Source: Capitella teleta (taxonomy: Eukaryota; Annelida; Polychaeta; Capitellidae). Taken from it: 64,000 bases of DNA. The stretch lies in contig KB295062.1 of NCBI GenBank assembly GCA_000328365.1, forward strand, positions 297,809-361,808, given 5' to 3'. A program made the position numbers and the translations under genes. Under the pieces are notes generated by a model, which worked only from the letters and a program-made list of their open reading frames with translations, ran no database searches and had not been told where the DNA came from. This document shows, one piece after another, positions 53,930 to 64,000 of this stretch. Every line of letters starts with the position of its first letter. Within the stretch, counting starts at the first letter, position 1.

Positions 53930-55480
53930 ATGGGCAGGCGGAGATGGTCGTTATGCTTGGATCAGTATCTGTGCTCCATACAGTTATTGTTGCTGTTATA
54001 GCCAATGAAGGTCTCATTGGTAGTCAATTTCTCAGTGAGCATGGTGTTATACTGGACTTTAAACGCCATGCAGTGTACAGTGTACTGCAACGGAAGTACT
54101 CTTAAGACTGACTATCTACAATGTAGGGCTGAACCAAGTATGCAGGGTGACATTGAAAGAGACTACAATTATACCGGTTGCATCTAGGCTGCTGGTTGAA
54201 GCTGAAACATCTGGGCCATTACAAGCAAGAGCTAGTATGGATGGTCGAGCCGCCAACCAAGACACCAGGGGGGAGGCCAAAAATGGTGACTAGAACAATT
54301 ACATCAGGAAATGGATCGGCTCTTCCCACAGAATTGCTGAATCCCTTTGACGAGAATATATTGCAGTACAAGGGTACAACATTCGGAGAAGCTTTGCCGG
54401 TCTCTGTTGTTCAATGTGATGATTGACAATATCCTGACACCCAGGCTTTACCAGAAGAGCTGGAAAAGGTGATCAAAGACTCGACTATGGAGCTGAAAAA
54501 GGGCAATCGAGATGTAGTTTGGAAACTGATTGAAAACTCCCGAGCAATAATTGCTTCAAAACAATCTCCGTATGGTCAAACTACGATAATTCAACATGGT
54601 ATTGAGACGGGACACCAGACCCCCATTAGTCAGGCCGTTTGTCGACCACCGTTCCATATTCGTGCTGAGGCCGAAACAGAAGTTGAGAAAATGCTCAAAA
54701 GTGGTGTCATTGAACCTTCCCGATCTCCATAGAGATCCCTTATCGTGTTGGTCAGAAAGAAGGTCTCCACTTTGCGGTTTTGCATTAACTATTGAAAGCT
54801 GAACGCTGTCACTTGTAAGGACAGCTATTTGCTTTGCCTCGAATCAATGATTCGTTGGACGCATTGGGGCAAGCACGGATTTTCACAACCTTGGACCTTG
54901 CAAATGGTTACTGGCAAATTGGACTGGAGGATGACGCCAAGGAGAGGTCTGCCTTCTGCACCACAAATGGCCTCTACCAATTCCGGGTAATGCCCTTTGG
55001 CCTCACAAATGCACCTGCCACAATCCGAAAACTAATGGAGACTGTTCTTGCCAATTGTAATTCTTCGGGGACTCTGCAGTGCTGCCCAACTGCGTAACAA
55101 GGCCGGGCGCTGTGTACTACTGTCTATGGTGGTATGCAGGATAAAGAACCCTTGGGATTTATCGATAAGAGTAGGGGGAAACCCCGGTCCCGGGCCTTCT
55201 GTTCTGGCGCCCGTATCAACCCGAACGGGTTGGGTGGAGCCGTAAAAGGCCAATCACTCACTCTCTCACTCAGACTGTTCTTGCAGAATTGGAATGAAAC
55301 ATGTTTGGTGTATATTGACGATATCATAATTTACAGCCGCAGTGCATATATCAGAGCACATGGACGCCTTGGAGGAGATATTCAAGCGCCTGATGGATGC
55401 TGGCTTGAAACTGAAGCCGAAGAAATGCAATCTGTTAGAGCGCAAACTTTAATTCCACACGGTTTGAACTAGATAAAGTA
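53930..55480 (+). mobile_element. Gypsy-type LTR retrotransposon fossil, polymerase part
   Basis: Broken in several places. Parts, in order: protease-like segment (about 54000-54060), polymerase N-terminal region (54240-54720) and reverse transcriptase (54830-55470) with FGLTNAPAT and YIDDII. A 5'-truncated SINE lies inside it. No 5' LTR was found. An integrase part in the same orientation lies at 62.7-63.7 kb beyond a nested BEL/Pao element, and may belong to the same insertion. Moderately old. Confidence 0.8.
55052..55271 (+). mobile_element. 5'-truncated SINE inside the Gypsy fossil, with TSD
   Basis: The 3' part of the SINE family seen at 43 kb (from TGTAATTCTTCGGGGACTC to the ACTC-type tail), flanked by the perfect 13-bp duplication AGACTGTTCTTGC (55039-55051 and 55272-55284). 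It inserted after the Gypsy copy was in place. Confidence 0.9.
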
Positions 55481-57119
55481 AAAATGAATAAAGTGAAAAT
55501 GAAGCTGAATCCAAAGAAATCGTTTACTCACTCAATCAGCCCTTGTGCACTGCGTGCTGCCACGGTCACGGTGAGAAGTTCCTGCAGCATGCAGACGCGG
55601 GCTCTTTTGAGGACCAGAGTGAGCAATTACGAGGTATTGAGTTCATACATGATATGATGCGCTTCGTGCATTTACATTCCCCGGCAAGAAAGTGAAAAAA
55701 AAAATTGAACTAGACCTAGTGAAACAAATTGCCAACATTCTCCAAAATTAGAACTAGCTTAGAAATCGGTCTTGTGAAAGTTCCCTGCTGAGTATGGATC
55801 TTTGCGCTTCTTGTGAGGCCTTTGCCATCCGCAACGACATCTCCCACACGACAAAGCTTCCATTGACCACGCGGTGCATCTTCATCTGAGACCCATGACC
55901 AAATCTCCGGGTGCAAGGTTGTGATGAGTGGTGTTCCACTTTTCCCTAGATTGAAGGAGACTGAGATACTCCTTTCGCCAACTGGACCAGAAGGTTCCTG
56001 CTAAGGCCTGCACTCTTTTCCATCGACTGCACAGAAATACATCTGCTCTCTGGAAGCAGCCAGGAATGCGAGAGAAGGAACCAGTCTTACCAGTGAGGAT
56101 GTGAGCGGGTGTGAGCGGCTCAAGGTCATTTGGATCAGGTAAATGATCAAATCGACATAGCGGTAGATCAGCCATTTTCTGATCCACCAGAGGTCGGCGC
56201 AAACGACGACACTTGACACAGCGGCTGATGACATAACGCACTCTTGAATTACCATGAATAACCCAGAAGCGTTCCCTGACAGCGGACAGCACGTGACTCC
56301 TGCCGGCATGACCAAGGCAAACATGCTTCTCTTGAATGATAAGTACCGTCACATGATGGCTTTTTGGGAGGAGGATCGGGTGCTTTGCTGTTTTCATCAG
56401 GTGCGCCCTACAGAGACGTCCTCCCACGCGAAATACACCAGTGGCATCCACTATGGGGTCTGTTCAAGTTAAATGAATTGATCAAGTCGGATCCCGAATC
56501 CAATTGCAAAGTATTTAATTGTAACAGAGGGCATATATATATATATATATATACACCAGAGTAGAAATTAACAACAGAAAGAAATAGCATGAAATAGAAT
56601 TGAGTAATTGAAAGAATAAAGTTCATGAGTGATTAAAATTAGATGAGTTCAATGAATCACTCAAGATGCAATAGTAGAACAGGGTCAAGTCGATAGAGTG
56701 GACTGTTCTTCACACCTTTCTCGCCATCAGCAGACGTCTGCTCTAGGGTGCGAATCTCTTCTGAAAAGGACTTGGAGTGAACATAACGATTATTTGCGAT
56801 CTCTGCGTCATCCAGATCATGCACAGCAATTTTAGCTGTTACATTCTACTGTTTGCTTTTGCGTTCTCTTGACCTTGCCCAAAGAATGAGCTTGACCTTC
56901 AAGAAGACAGCCACGAATCTCTTCAATATCTTCCAAGTAGAACAAAATGAAATCAAGTAGTTGGTAGGGTAACGCACGGCCGTCTCAGAAATGACTGAAA
57001 AGTAGCAACTGTGTACGTTGGCGGGTTTGATCGGTTTAGTGGGCCATTCTGAGATGGAAAGAGTCAGATAGCTGGGACTGCAAAGCCAATTCGAGGTCAT
57101 GAGATCAGCAGCTTTCAAT

Positions 57120-58961
57120 TCATGTGAGGCTTGATCGCTGTTTTGTTGTTTCTGCTGGTTATCTGGTACGGTCCCTGATAGGGACGTTGAAACGGCTTCC
57201 TGTTAGAGTCGACACGCAGAAAAGCATGTTTCGCAGTCCTTATGGCTGCCGGCACTCCCGATGATGGGGTGCCGTGATGCGAGACCGGGATGACTGGAGA
57301 CAGACCAGACAACCTCACATTTTGCGATGGGGCGACGAATTGTCCGGGGAACTTTGGCGCATGCCTGAGGGTAGCATCTGCAGCAGACACTCCGTTCTCT
57401 TTCGGTGCTGTTCATAGGCCCAACATTGTCCACGGTAGCTGCGAGCACCAATCAGGTCCCTTCAGCCTGGCTCGTAGAATCGCTGTAACAGTTGTCCTGT
57501 CGATTATCGTGAACAGGTGAGTATGTCCTCTTGATGGTGGTAACGGCCCGACGAGATCCACATGGATGTGAGAGAACGGTTCCAGAGGAACTTCTATGGT
57601 AGGTACCGGCGTCTTGATGTGAGTTTGTATTTTTGATGAATGGCAATCAACACACTCACGGCACCACTGTGCTATATCCTTCCTCATCCGGTGCCAAACG
57701 AAAGAACGCCCAATCCCAGGCACTACAGGGCGTGGGTGCTTGCGGGAGACGTCGCAGAGCAGAGGGGGCCCTCCTTGCATGACTGGCACTTCTGCTAGAC
57801 GGAGGCCGGACACCGCAGTCCTGAAGTCTCTGACGGTGAGACAAGAGCCTTGGCTGGCGGCGAGGGCTGCATAGTCGTAGCCGAGAAACACGTTATCCAG
57901 AGGATTATGTGAGCGATCGTCGACTACAGCGTTGATGTCGTCGGAAGGGCATTGTACGTCCCTTGCTGCTTCTTGGAAATTTGATGTCATCGAGACCTGT
58001 GTGGTCGGTGCACGAGAGAGACAGTCGGCAACAGTGTTACTTGCACCGGAGCGATGACAGACATCTGTCACATACTCTGCGATGGCCGAGAGATGTCGCT
58101 GTTGTCGAGCTGACCAAGGATCGCTCTGTTTATTCCACGCAAGGGCTAGTGGCCGGTGGTCAGTCATGAGGGTGCAGACACGTCCTTCGATGATGGGTTG
58201 AAAATGCCAAACGCTGAAATAAGCTGCCAACAACTCTTTATCAAAAGCGCTGTAGCGCGATTCAGCAGGAGAGAGTTTCTACTGAAGAAAGACAAAGGTC
58301 GGAGTCTACCGTCCTGGTACTGTTCGAGCACTCCTCCAACGCCGACATCGGAGGCGTCACTGCTGAGGATGAACGGTGTATTCTGGAGGGGGTGAGCTAA
58401 CATGCTAGCTTGAGCTAAAATGTCTCTTGCGTCCATAAAGGCGGAGGAGGATTCAGTTGTCCAGGCGATCTTCTTAGAGGGTGTGGCGTTACTACACTGC
58501 TCGTTCAGCGGCTGTAGGCGGGCGGCGGCATGTGGAATGAATCTATGGTAATAGTTGACCATACCTAAAAACCGTCTCAGCTGTTTCACAACTGTTGAAC
58601 CGTCTTCACCTTGCCTGGCAACGGGCGCACACCTTCACCGCACAACCAATGTCCGAGAAAATCGAGAGAGGTTTGACCAAAAAAGCATTTCTCTGGGCGT
58701 ATAATCAGTCCGTTTTCTTTGAGGCGCTGAAACACTGCGCGCACATCTTGTATATGCTGCGGACGTGACTTACTAGCAACCAAAACATCATCCATATACA
58801 CAAACACACCTGAGAGATCATGTAAGATGCTGTCCATAAGTCTTTGGAAGGTCTGGCCGGCGTTGCATAGACCGAACGGCATACGCATGAATTCGTAGAG
58901 ACCAAACGGTGTAATGATGGCGGTTTTTTCTATGTCTCTGGGATGCACGGGAATTTGGTGA
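57120..58961 (-). mobile_element. Gypsy-type polymerase and integrase fossil piece
   Basis: Reverse transcriptase (YHQIPVHP, FGLCNAGQTF, VYMDDVLVASKS), RNase H (LTDHRPLALAWN-like) and integrase (CVDCHSSKIQ zinc finger, HVDLVGPLPPSRG) regions in minus-strand order. Lies directly outside the LTR pair at 58962-60291, so the parts are not in the order usual for a single insertion. Broken in several places. Confidence 0.8.
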
Positions 58962-60291
58962 TATAGCGTCATACGGAAGGAGACACAGAGACCTGTGTCG
59001 AACTGAACACTATATATTTTATTAAAAGAGGGATCAGAGTTTATATAGGTTTGCAGGTATGGCTATTGAGTTATAGATAGTGAAATGAGAGTTGAGAAGT
59101 TCAGAGATGAGATGAGATGAGATGAAACGCTACATCACTTCACCCCCCTGAAAACGTTCTGGAGGCAAGCTCAGTCTCCCAGGACGTGACACCACTGGCT
59201 CTTTTTCTTCCTCCGGAAGAAACGCGGGTTTCAGTCTGTCCAACGACACGGTTCTCTCCTTTCCATTTATCCCAAAGCCCTGGAGCCAAAGATGAGGAAA
59301 TACCACACACTTGCACAGAAGAGCACTGGATGATCGATAATCGGGAGTCCAACAAACGAGCATTAGCGAGGTCCACTAAGAGTTTGTGCCGCCGCAGGAA
59401 ATCAGCACCGAGGAGTGGACGATCTACATCTGCAAGGAGGAGGTCTGCGCTGAACTTGCGGTTTCCCAGGACCAGTGTTGTAGCGATGGAGCCGTACGTC
59501 TTGATCCGTGTGCCGTTCGCAGCATGGAGTAGAGGGGCGACGGCGATGCCACAACGAGGCGCAACCTTGTCCGTTGGTGATGCTGGAATCACAGACACCT
59601 GTGCGCCGGTGTCAACCAGGAAACGACGGTCCGAGGCGCGGTCAAGAATTGTCATTAGAGAGGAGATGCCCGGGCCTACAGAGTTTAAGGCTGCAGACCC
59701 GCTCGGGCGTTTCCCTGGCGCCACTTACATGGGGGTTGGCATTGGCGAGCTTTATCTCCAAAACGTCGATGGAAGTAGCACATGTCTGGGTTTTTCGAGG
59801 TTTCCCGCCGTGGCGATCGGTCGCCCATGACAGGGTACACGGTTAAAGGGTCAGCAATAGCCGCAACATGCGACTGCTGTTCAGCTGCCAAGGAGAGGTC
59901 TGCGTGTGCTGCCAATTCTCGTAGTTCGCAGGTCACGTGTGCGAGGCTTCTTCGTACCGGTAGAGGGAGGGCTCTGAGAAAGATCTCTCTCAGGAGATTC
60001 TGTGTAAGCAAGAAGCTGCTGTGCCCGCTGTTGATCACTCAACCCGAACGCTGCAAGGAGGAAATCTTTGATTGTTTCGTACTTGTTGTCGGTGGCTGGG
60101 TCTTCTTCTTCGGGGTCACCACATATAGCGTCATACGGAAGGAGACACAGAGACTTGTGTCGAACTGAACACTATATATTTTATTAAAAGAGGAATCAGA
60201 GTTTATATAGGTTTGCAGGTATGGCTATTGAGTTATAGATAGTGAAATGAGAGTTGAGAAGTTCAGAGATGAGATGAGATGAAACGCTACA
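58962..60291 (-). mobile_element. Short Gypsy-type element with two LTRs, broken
   Basis: LTRs at 60124-60291 and 58962-59134 begin TGTAGCG on the minus strand and differ at two bases plus one 5-bp repeat unit, so the insertion is young (about 1 per cent LTR divergence). Between them lie gag with CYFHRRFGDKARQCQPPCKW, a protease with DTGAQVSVIP, an integrase-tail segment with LDRLKPAF and a purine tract (AGGGGGGTGAAGTGA) just before the 3' LTR. It lacks most of the polymerase and is not autonomous. No matching target duplication is seen at its two edges. Confidence 0.85.
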
Positions 60292-62689
60292 GGATCAATA
60301 ATTGATGAAATCGATGACAAAATACCCCTGCGAGTTTGTGGTTTTTCACCGCTTTTGATGCTGAAGGTAAAAGCATTCTCCTGAGTATTCCACTGAATAT
60401 CAGTGGGATGTAGACGGTCAGCGGGAACTAAGGAAGCATATCCAGAAGACACCATTCCTTCGACGAAGTCGACGTAGTCTCGTTTGTAACCGTCGTTTTT
60501 CTCCATCTTTCGCCTTTGGAGAATAGCTATGTGCAAAGCCATGGATTTGTTGTCTGGAAATACAGCCTTGGGTGTGCGTAGGGGGAGAGGGATCTCAAAA
60601 TGACCCTCAGCGAATGTGACACCTGAGTCAACAATAGAGAGAAATTCTAGATCGTCCTGAGACTGACCCTTTTGCTCTGGGAAAGATTCCTTCTGCAAGA
60701 AATCTTGCTCGAGCATGTGCGTCATCTGGTGTGGAATTGGCTTCTCAGTAGCGCTGAATTCGCATACGCTCACTCTGTGCGCCGTTGGGCGGTCGAGGCA
60801 ATTTCCTTGAAAGCCGTGTATTGTCCATCCGTGACGCATCCACACAGCAAAGGGCTTCTCGTCCGTGCCGGAGTAGACCTGCAATGGCTCCAAGGCACGT
60901 GGACAATCATTCCTGATCAGCAATCTGACTTCTAGCTGCGGGAAGAAAGGGTGGAGCTCAACATCTGACAGATGGGGCCATTTGGTCAGAACATTGTTGC
61001 AAGGAATATGCTCGTGGGAGAGTGAGATCTCATCTCTCGAATACAACTTTCTCACGTTCACGTTGTTGTTACCGTCCAGATCACTGACCACTAGATCCCT
61101 CACTAGCTGGCATTGCACTTGCGAATTGCCATGCATCGTGCACAGGTTGAGGTGAACTTCAGAGGCGTAGACCTGCAATTGATTCAGGAGGGATTGGGAA
61201 GCGAATGAGGCGCTGCTGCCGTTATCGTAGAATGCGTAAGTTCGAACAGCTTTGGGATTGCCCCTCTACCGCAATACCGGAACAACGGCATGCATCACCG
61301 CAGTTTTGATGGCTGGGCCACTCGACCGCATCAAGCTCGCTTCTGTAGCTCTGTTGATTTCGTCAGCATTGGCAGCCACTGTTGTGTTGACTTGCGTTGT
61401 TGGCTGTGCAGAAACCGAGACGTTGCGTTTGCTCTGTGGATCGTTGAATGGACCGAGTGCCTCGTTGCGGGTGCCCTTGGGGTCATGAAGTGAAGTCAGG
61501 TGCTGCTTCTTGCATTCTCGGCACGAACGTCTCCGTCGGGATGCGCGTGAAACGTGACCTGGTGCAAGGCAACCAAAACAGAGTTTATAAGTGATGACAA
61601 ACTCCCGACGCTCGGGAAGCGATTTGGACATGTAATCTTCACACGATTCTAGATCATGATTACCTTTGCACAAAGGGCAGAAACGAGCGTACTTGTTCAC
61701 ACCGCATTGAAAATATGCCCCCGATTTGGAAGTTTCTGGATTAGCCTTACCAGAGTTGGAGGGACCCATGAGCCCAAGTGCTGATTTCCCAAAGGCCGGA
61801 TTGTTCGCTATCAAAGAAGCTGAGCTGACGAGAGCGAGAAGATCATCAAACTTAGGGACCCGACACTCGCGGCTTTTGATTTTGAATGCAATATCTCGCC
61901 ATTTGTTTTGGAGATTGGATGGCAATTTTAACAATATAGATTGCATTGAGTTGGGATGATTAAGCATATCCATTCTAGACAATGAACTTCTAGCACATTG
62001 ACATCTGACTAACAATAGGTTAAAATCTCTAAGACCTATACAGTCATCTGGTTTAACGACTGGCCAATTTTGGACCTGGAACAAGAAGACCATTGATGCC
62101 TTGAACTGGTCCTCATATTCGGAATGGAGAAGGAGACGTGCTTGTTGATAGCCTTGGTCCATGAAGAAACATGCGTTAATGAGTTTTTTTGGCTCACCCG
62201 TCAGATGCTGCTCAAGGTAGTACAAGCGGTCCCTGTCGCTGAGCGTGCGGGCTGCAATGCGAGCGTCGAATGCTGCGATGAACTGCCGGTACTTCGTGAC
62301 ATCACTGCCGAACTTGTCGATCTCGGGGTGTGGCAGGGAGATCGCCTCGAGTAAACGATGCAGATCAGCGGGCGGCGGGGAATGAGGCATGGGAGGTACC
62401 GAGGTGTGAGCTGGGGTTGAGGGCGTTGTGGTCGGTGGTGTTGTAGGCGTTGTGGACGTTGAGGTTATTGCTGGCGTGGGGTGCTGCAGCATTGGTGAAG
62501 GCGAGAATGCTACAGCTGACTTGATGTCATGGGTAAAGTTGGCGCTGCTTGATGTCGGTCACTTGATGTCGACGGCGTGGCTGCTAGCAGCTGCTCGACG
62601 GCGGTAAACTCGGTGTCGACGTCGTCACGTGACGGAGAGCTGTTGGCCGTGAGTTTCGAGCGTGCTTCAATTGCGTCGATGTCCTCCCG

Positions 62690-63890
62690 TACGATGGCCA
62701 TAATGCCATGTGCCTTGCCATGTACCGGAGGACGTTTTGGTGTTGACAAAACCATGGTCAATTTGAAGAGAAGATTTCTGTGGTATGGCATAAGGAGAGA
62801 CTGTGAACTATTCATACGCCGATGTGACACATGTGCACAACACAAGAGTGATGGGCCAAAGAGGAAGGCTAGGCCTAAGATATTTCATGCAGGATATCCT
62901 ATGGAGAGTGTCTTCATGGATCTCCTGGGACCCTTACCAGTCTCCCGGAGTGACAAGAAGTATGCCCTGGTTGTGACAGACTCTTTCTCCAAGTTCGTCG
63001 AAATATATGCCCTCGAAAATCAAGAAGCTCGGACTGTAGCTGAAGCATTTGTCAAGGAATTTGTGTCGCGGTATGGTGTTCCAACACATCTTCACGCCGA
63101 TCAAGGGCGGCAATTTGAAAGCAATCTCTTCAGTGAGCCGTGTAATGTGCTGGGAATAATGAAGACAAGGACAAGGCCTTTCCACCTTCAATCAAATGAA
63201 CAATCGGAGAGGAACATCAAGACCTTGCCCAGAATGATTGCCATAAGTGCGTCAAGCCAGGAGGAGTGGGATGAGCAGCTGCCCTTCCTGTCCGTGGCAT
63301 ACAGGTCTACGCCACACGCCGCCTCCCAGCTATCACCAAACTATGTGATGTTTGGACGGGAAATCAACATGCCTGTTGATTTCGTCTTGGGAAGTCTGAA
63401 TGATGAAACATCACAAGATTTGTGTGATTACGTTTAGAATCTGCATGACAGATTAGAAGACGCTTACAGGATCGTGTGGGAAAATCTGCAGGTGGCGGCA
63501 GAACGAAACAATGCGTTCGTGAAAACAAACCTTTTCGTGAAAGCGATCTATGTTGGGTGGCAGAGAAGAGACGGAAAAAGGGAGAAGGCCCAAGAAGGAC
63601 CCTTTCTTGTGAAAAGAATACTTAACGATGTGCTGGTGGAAGTGCAGATTTCCGCCAGGAAATCTTGTGTGTATCACACATATCTGCTCAAGCATTGTTT
63701 CTCAAATGACCTACTCGTTTGACTGACCAGGACGCGGAGGTCCCTCCAAGCAAAGGAGGGAAAAGTGTAATAACGTTATGACTCTTTGCATTAGACACTG
63801 TTTGTGGCGAAGCTCGCCGTCGCATATGGCATACGTGTTACCTTTAATAAAGCTGGGAAAAGTGTGACCTCGTTCGTGTTCATTTCAGTA
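62690..63890 (+). mobile_element. Gypsy-type integrase fossil with 3' LTR
   Basis: Integrase with zinc finger (CDTCAQHKSDG) and core (VFMDLLGPLPVSRS, LHADQGRQFESN, YRSTPHAA), then a polypurine tract (AAAGGAGGGAAAAG, 63752-63765) and an LTR start TGTAATAACG at 63766 containing AATAAA at about 63847. The LTR end is not certain. Broken, with few breaks in this part. Confidence 0.8.
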
Positions 63891-63915
63891 TTTTGAAATC
63901 AGCATTGAAATCAGC

Positions 63916-64000
63916 TGTAGCAGTGCCACATTATGACAAACTCGCTCATCTGCTCAATCGCATATCTACTCAATCGCATATCCACTCAATCGCTTCATTA
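63916..64000 (+). mobile_element. LTR of the 18.4-kb solo-LTR family, cut by window edge
   Basis: The 85 bases to the window end equal 18440-18524 except for one base. It begins TGTAGCAGTGCC, preceded by TCAGC as the possible target duplication. Whether it is another solo LTR or the 5' LTR of a complete element lies beyond the window. Confidence 0.9.

Larger units (their letters stand above)
55882..62705 (-). mobile_element. BEL/Pao LTR retrotransposon fossil, interrupted by Gypsy pieces
   Basis: Minus-strand order: gag (62705-61266) with zinc-knuckle-like CPLCKGNHDLESCEDY, protease/polymerase region (about 61180-60292) with HGWTIHGF and RRGILSSISSI, then after the Gypsy block a later polymerase part (about 57118-56846) and an integrase zinc-binding region with a C-terminal part (56451-55882). 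Broken in several places. Its own LTRs were not identified, and the gag end abuts the plus-strand Gypsy integrase at about 62.7 kb. Older than the Gypsy pieces it contains. Confidence 0.8.

Noticed and set aside
59186-59830. 214-codon plus-strand open frame
   Set aside because: Antisense shadow of Gypsy-type gag and protease sequence.

Overview
The window is invertebrate animal nuclear DNA. It is AT-rich and intron-rich (GT-AG introns in matching phases), with host genes separated by tRNA-derived SINEs, CR1/L2-like LINE pieces, LTR-element fossils, a Tc1/mariner relic and long AAT/ATT, CATGT and poly-A/T arrays. I cannot fix the phylum. The gene set (class I aldolase, calmodulins, a ZPBP-like Ig protein, an ionotropic-glutamate-receptor-type binding domain, ankyrin and EamA proteins) fits a marine invertebrate bilaterian. 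All exon models were read by eye from splice signals and reading phase; no transcript was available.

Layout. 1-6.5 kb: no firm gene, one full-length SINE and a LINE scrap. 6.7-11.5 kb (+): a five-exon calmodulin with two candidate first exons. 12.5-17.0 kb (-): a 13-exon type I membrane protein with an Ig domain and a cysteine-rich region laid out like zona pellucida-binding protein. 17.2-18.6 kb: an AAT array and a solo LTR with target-site duplication. 20.8-21.9 kb (-): an intronless EamA-type ten-helix transporter-like gene. 23.6-25.5 kb (-): an intronless ankyrin-repeat gene. 26.1-28.6 kb (-): a four-EF-hand calmodulin-like protein with a signal peptide. 29.2-32.7 kb (-): a four-exon gene for an ionotropic-glutamate-receptor ligand-binding domain with signal peptide and GPI-type tail but no ion-channel segment. 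35.5-37.3 kb (-): a decayed VWD-C8-TIL gene. 38.5-44.6 kb (+): a third calmodulin-family gene with two related alternative first exons and a LINE, itself split by a SINE, in its intron. 45.6-46.1 kb: a Tc1/mariner relic. 49.7-53.7 kb (-): fructose-bisphosphate aldolase with two alternative versions of the exon carrying Lys147 and Arg149. 53.9-64.0 kb: nested Gypsy and BEL/Pao fossils.

How the parts relate. Three of the host genes are calmodulin-family members, one intracellular and canonical, one N-terminally extended with a weakened fourth EF-hand, and one secreted. The secreted one lies about 0.6 kb from the channel-less glutamate-receptor-like gene on the same strand. The most unusual items are the channel-less receptor domain, the aldolase exon pair whose lengths force a choice of one or the other, and the paired first exons of the third calmodulin gene.
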